DNA of 15,603 bases from JBFLYE01 sp040756715 [NCBI: bacterium] (GTDB lineage: Bacteria > UBA9089 > UBA9088). Below, piece after piece: positions 14,480-15,603 of the stretch. The DNA is taken from assembly GCA_040756715.1 (NCBI GenBank), contig JBFLYE010000127.1, positions 1 to 15,603 on the forward strand, given 5' to 3'. Numbering within the stretch: the stretch's first letter is position 1; every line of letters begins with the position of its first letter. The position numbers and the translations under genes were made by a program. The notes beneath the pieces were generated by a model. The model was not told the DNA's origin. It did no database searches and worked only from the letters and a program-made list of their open reading frames with translations.

Positions 14480-15340
14480 ATGATTTTAATTGGAGAAAGC
14501 ATTAATATCAGCTCACGAAAGATAGGGGAAGCGATGAGGAACAGGGATAAGAAGCCAATTCAAGAATTGGCTCTCTTGCAAGAGGAGAAGGGTGCCGATA
14601 TGCTGGATGTAAATATTGGCCCTGCAAGAAAGGAGGGGAAAGAGCTTATGTCTTGGATTGTTGAAACAATACAAGAGGTTTCAAAGCTTCCCTTGTCCCT
14701 TGATACAACAAACCCTGAGGCAATGGAGGGAGGGCTTTCTTTATGCAGAGAAAGACCCCTTATAAACTCTGCCTCCTGCCAAGAGGAGCGTCTTTTAAAA
14801 ATGCTTCCTTTAGCTTCCAAATATGATTGCAATATCATCTGTCTCCTTCTTACCGATGCTGGGCTTCCAAGGGATGTTGATGAGAGGGCATCCCTTTCCT
14901 TAAATGTTATAGAAAGGGCAAATAGCCTTGGCATTCCTAATGATAGAATCTTTATTGACCCTGTAATGTTTACAGTAACCGTTGACCAAAAGCAGGTTGT
15001 ATATTTCAGAGAATTTCTTGAAATTCTTCCCTCTTTATTTGACCCCCCTTGTAAATCAACCTGCGGATTATCAAATGTCTCACAGGGAATTCCCTCTTTA
15101 GAATTAAGGTCTATTATGAATCAAGGTGCATTTTGTATTAGCCACGAGGCAGGGATATACTCTGCTATTGTGAATGTATTAGACGATGATTTTATGGAAA
15201 CAGTATCTGGGATTAAAAAAGAGGGTTCTGTAGATGGCTATCTTTCTAAAACCTCTCAGGAAAAGAAAATTAAATTAGAAAAAACAATAAGGGTTTTAAA
15301 AAATGAATCCTTATATTGCCATTCCTGGCTTGAATTATGA
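14480..15340 (+). CDS. acsE: AcsE-like methyltetrahydrofolate:corrinoid protein methyltransferase
   Basis: AcsE (MeTr) moves the methyl group of 5-methyltetrahydrofolate to the cobalt of the corrinoid iron-sulfur protein in the Wood-Ljungdahl pathway. The 286 residues form a pterin-binding TIM barrel: LIGESIN at the start, QEEKGADMLDVNIGPA, LSLDTTNPEAME, INSAS, IFIDPV and CGLSNVSQ. Asp75, Asn96, Asp160 and Asn199 fall at the residue numbers known for the Moorella enzyme's folate and active-site residues. It is about 24 residues longer than that enzyme; the extra part is a lysine-rich stretch before NESLYCHSW, which mirrors the usual ending. No other acs gene is in the window, so a related corrinoid methyltransferase role is possible. 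Its TGA overlaps the next ATG. Confidence 0.85.
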   Translation: MILIGESINISSRKIGEAMRNRDKKPIQELALLQEEKGADMLDVNIGPARKEGKELMSWIVETIQEVSKLPLSLDTTNPEAMEGGLSLCRERPLINSASCQEERLLKMLPLASKYDCNIICLLLTDAGLPRDVDERASLSLNVIERANSLGIPNDRIFIDPVMFTVTVDQKQVVYFREFLEILPSLFDPPCKSTCGLSNVSQGIPSLELRSIMNQGAFCISHEAGIYSAIVNVLDDDFMETVSGIKKEGSVDGYLSKTSQEKKIKLEKTIRVLKNESLYCHSWLEL

Positions 15341-15527
15341 AAAGATTTTTGATTTTATTGGTTTTTTTCTTTCTTTTCCTGTATCTTCCGAGCTTTCAAA
15401 GAATGATATTGACAAGATAAGAAAGATTGTAAGGGAGGAGGTGCAAAGGGAGGTAGGTGCATTAAGGCAGGAGATGAATCTTATAGTTAATTCCATAACG
15501 CTTTACAAAATGTATGTGTTTAGATAA
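15337..15527 (+). pseudogene. Short exported helical protein split by a frameshift at T7
   Basis: The ATG at 15337 overlaps the acsE-like stop as ATGA and starts MKRFLILLVFFF, a good signal peptide, but that frame soon ends. From the T7 run at 15362-15368 the -1 frame continues as FFLSFPVSSELSKNDIDKI, then RKIVREEVQREVGALRQEMN, ending at TAA 15527. Joined, they give a signal peptide with an alanine-free VSS cleavage region followed by a charged helix. Proteins with an ELSKxDIDKIRKIVREEV opening are, as far as I recall, small exported proteins of unknown function, and they are usually longer. It may be a pseudogene, a sequencing indel or real slippage. The alternative ATG at 15303 keeps one frame but loses the signal peptide and overlaps acsE by 38 bp. 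Confidence 0.6.
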
Positions 15528-15537
15528 TCTTAAGGAA

Positions 15538-15603
15538 AACTTTATAAAATTATGAATTTTGAATGTTGAATTTTGAATTAAAAGGGAAAAAATTTTATAA
15601 AAC
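15538..15603. repeat. Inverse copy of the smpB-rsmA heptanucleotide repeat at the window edge
   Basis: Read on the minus strand from 15603, this matches 4249-4306 with about two substitutions over 58 bp, including the GTTTTATAAAATT edge and the same order of heptads with the odd ATTCAAC unit. Here the other edge is AATTTTATAAAG, so the copy has short terminal inverted repeats around TTTATAAAATT, like a very small MITE. It may continue beyond the window. Confidence 0.85.

Overview
The window is AT-rich bacterial DNA with no complete mobile element and no tRNA or rRNA gene. The gene content is chromosomal housekeeping: division, ribosomal proteins, rRNA methylation and trans-translation. There is also an AcsE-type methyltransferase, which suggests Wood-Ljungdahl C1 metabolism and therefore probably an anaerobe. 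I cannot assign a phylum. The mix of a split ribosomal cluster, zinc-type S14, multi-GAF HD-GYP proteins and many dispersed heptanucleotide repeats would suit an uncultivated candidate-phylum genome, but that is inference.

Layout. Positions 1-169 hold one arm of a 37-bp inverted repeat, the 3' remnant of an IS66-like transposase and a promoter. Positions 170-3355 (+) encode a membrane protein with about five GAF domains and a degenerate HD-GYP domain. Positions 7675-3341 (-) form one apparent operon: an unrecognised 131-aa protein, ftsA, an NfeD-type membrane serine protease, smpB, a repeat hairpin, and rsmA. A 111-bp divergent promoter region (7676-7786) separates this operon from a second HD-GYP gene (7787-9046, +), whose catalytic motifs are intact. 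Next come a 787-aa HEAT-repeat protein (9194-11557) and a compact ribosomal block, rplP-rpmC-rpsQ-rplN-rplX-rplE-rpsN-rpsH (11695-14421). The block lacks the usual neighbours on both sides (rpsC/rplV before, rplF/rplR after). An acsE-like gene (14480-15340) and a short exported protein broken by a T7 frameshift (15337-15527) finish the window.

How the parts relate. ftsA (division), nfeD (membrane quality control), smpB (ribosome rescue) and rsmA (16S rRNA dimethylation) are translationally coupled or closely spaced. The two HD-GYP proteins look like a sensor-type pseudo-enzyme and an active c-di-GMP phosphodiesterase, although no cyclase is present here. The ribosomal genes are tightly packed, with ATGA and TAATG overlaps.

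Most distinctive signals. (1) Four transcription units carry near-consensus promoters whose -10 box ends only 7-13 nt before the start codon, implying leaderless or almost leaderless mRNAs. (2) Heptanucleotide repeats (TTTTGAA and TCAGAAG types) lie between genes and also inside coding sequence, forming the N-terminus of the NfeD protein and the C-terminus of L29. (3) Intact and degenerate HD-GYP proteins sit close together. (4) Both window edges are inverted near-copies of the same 140-bp spot between smpB and rsmA.
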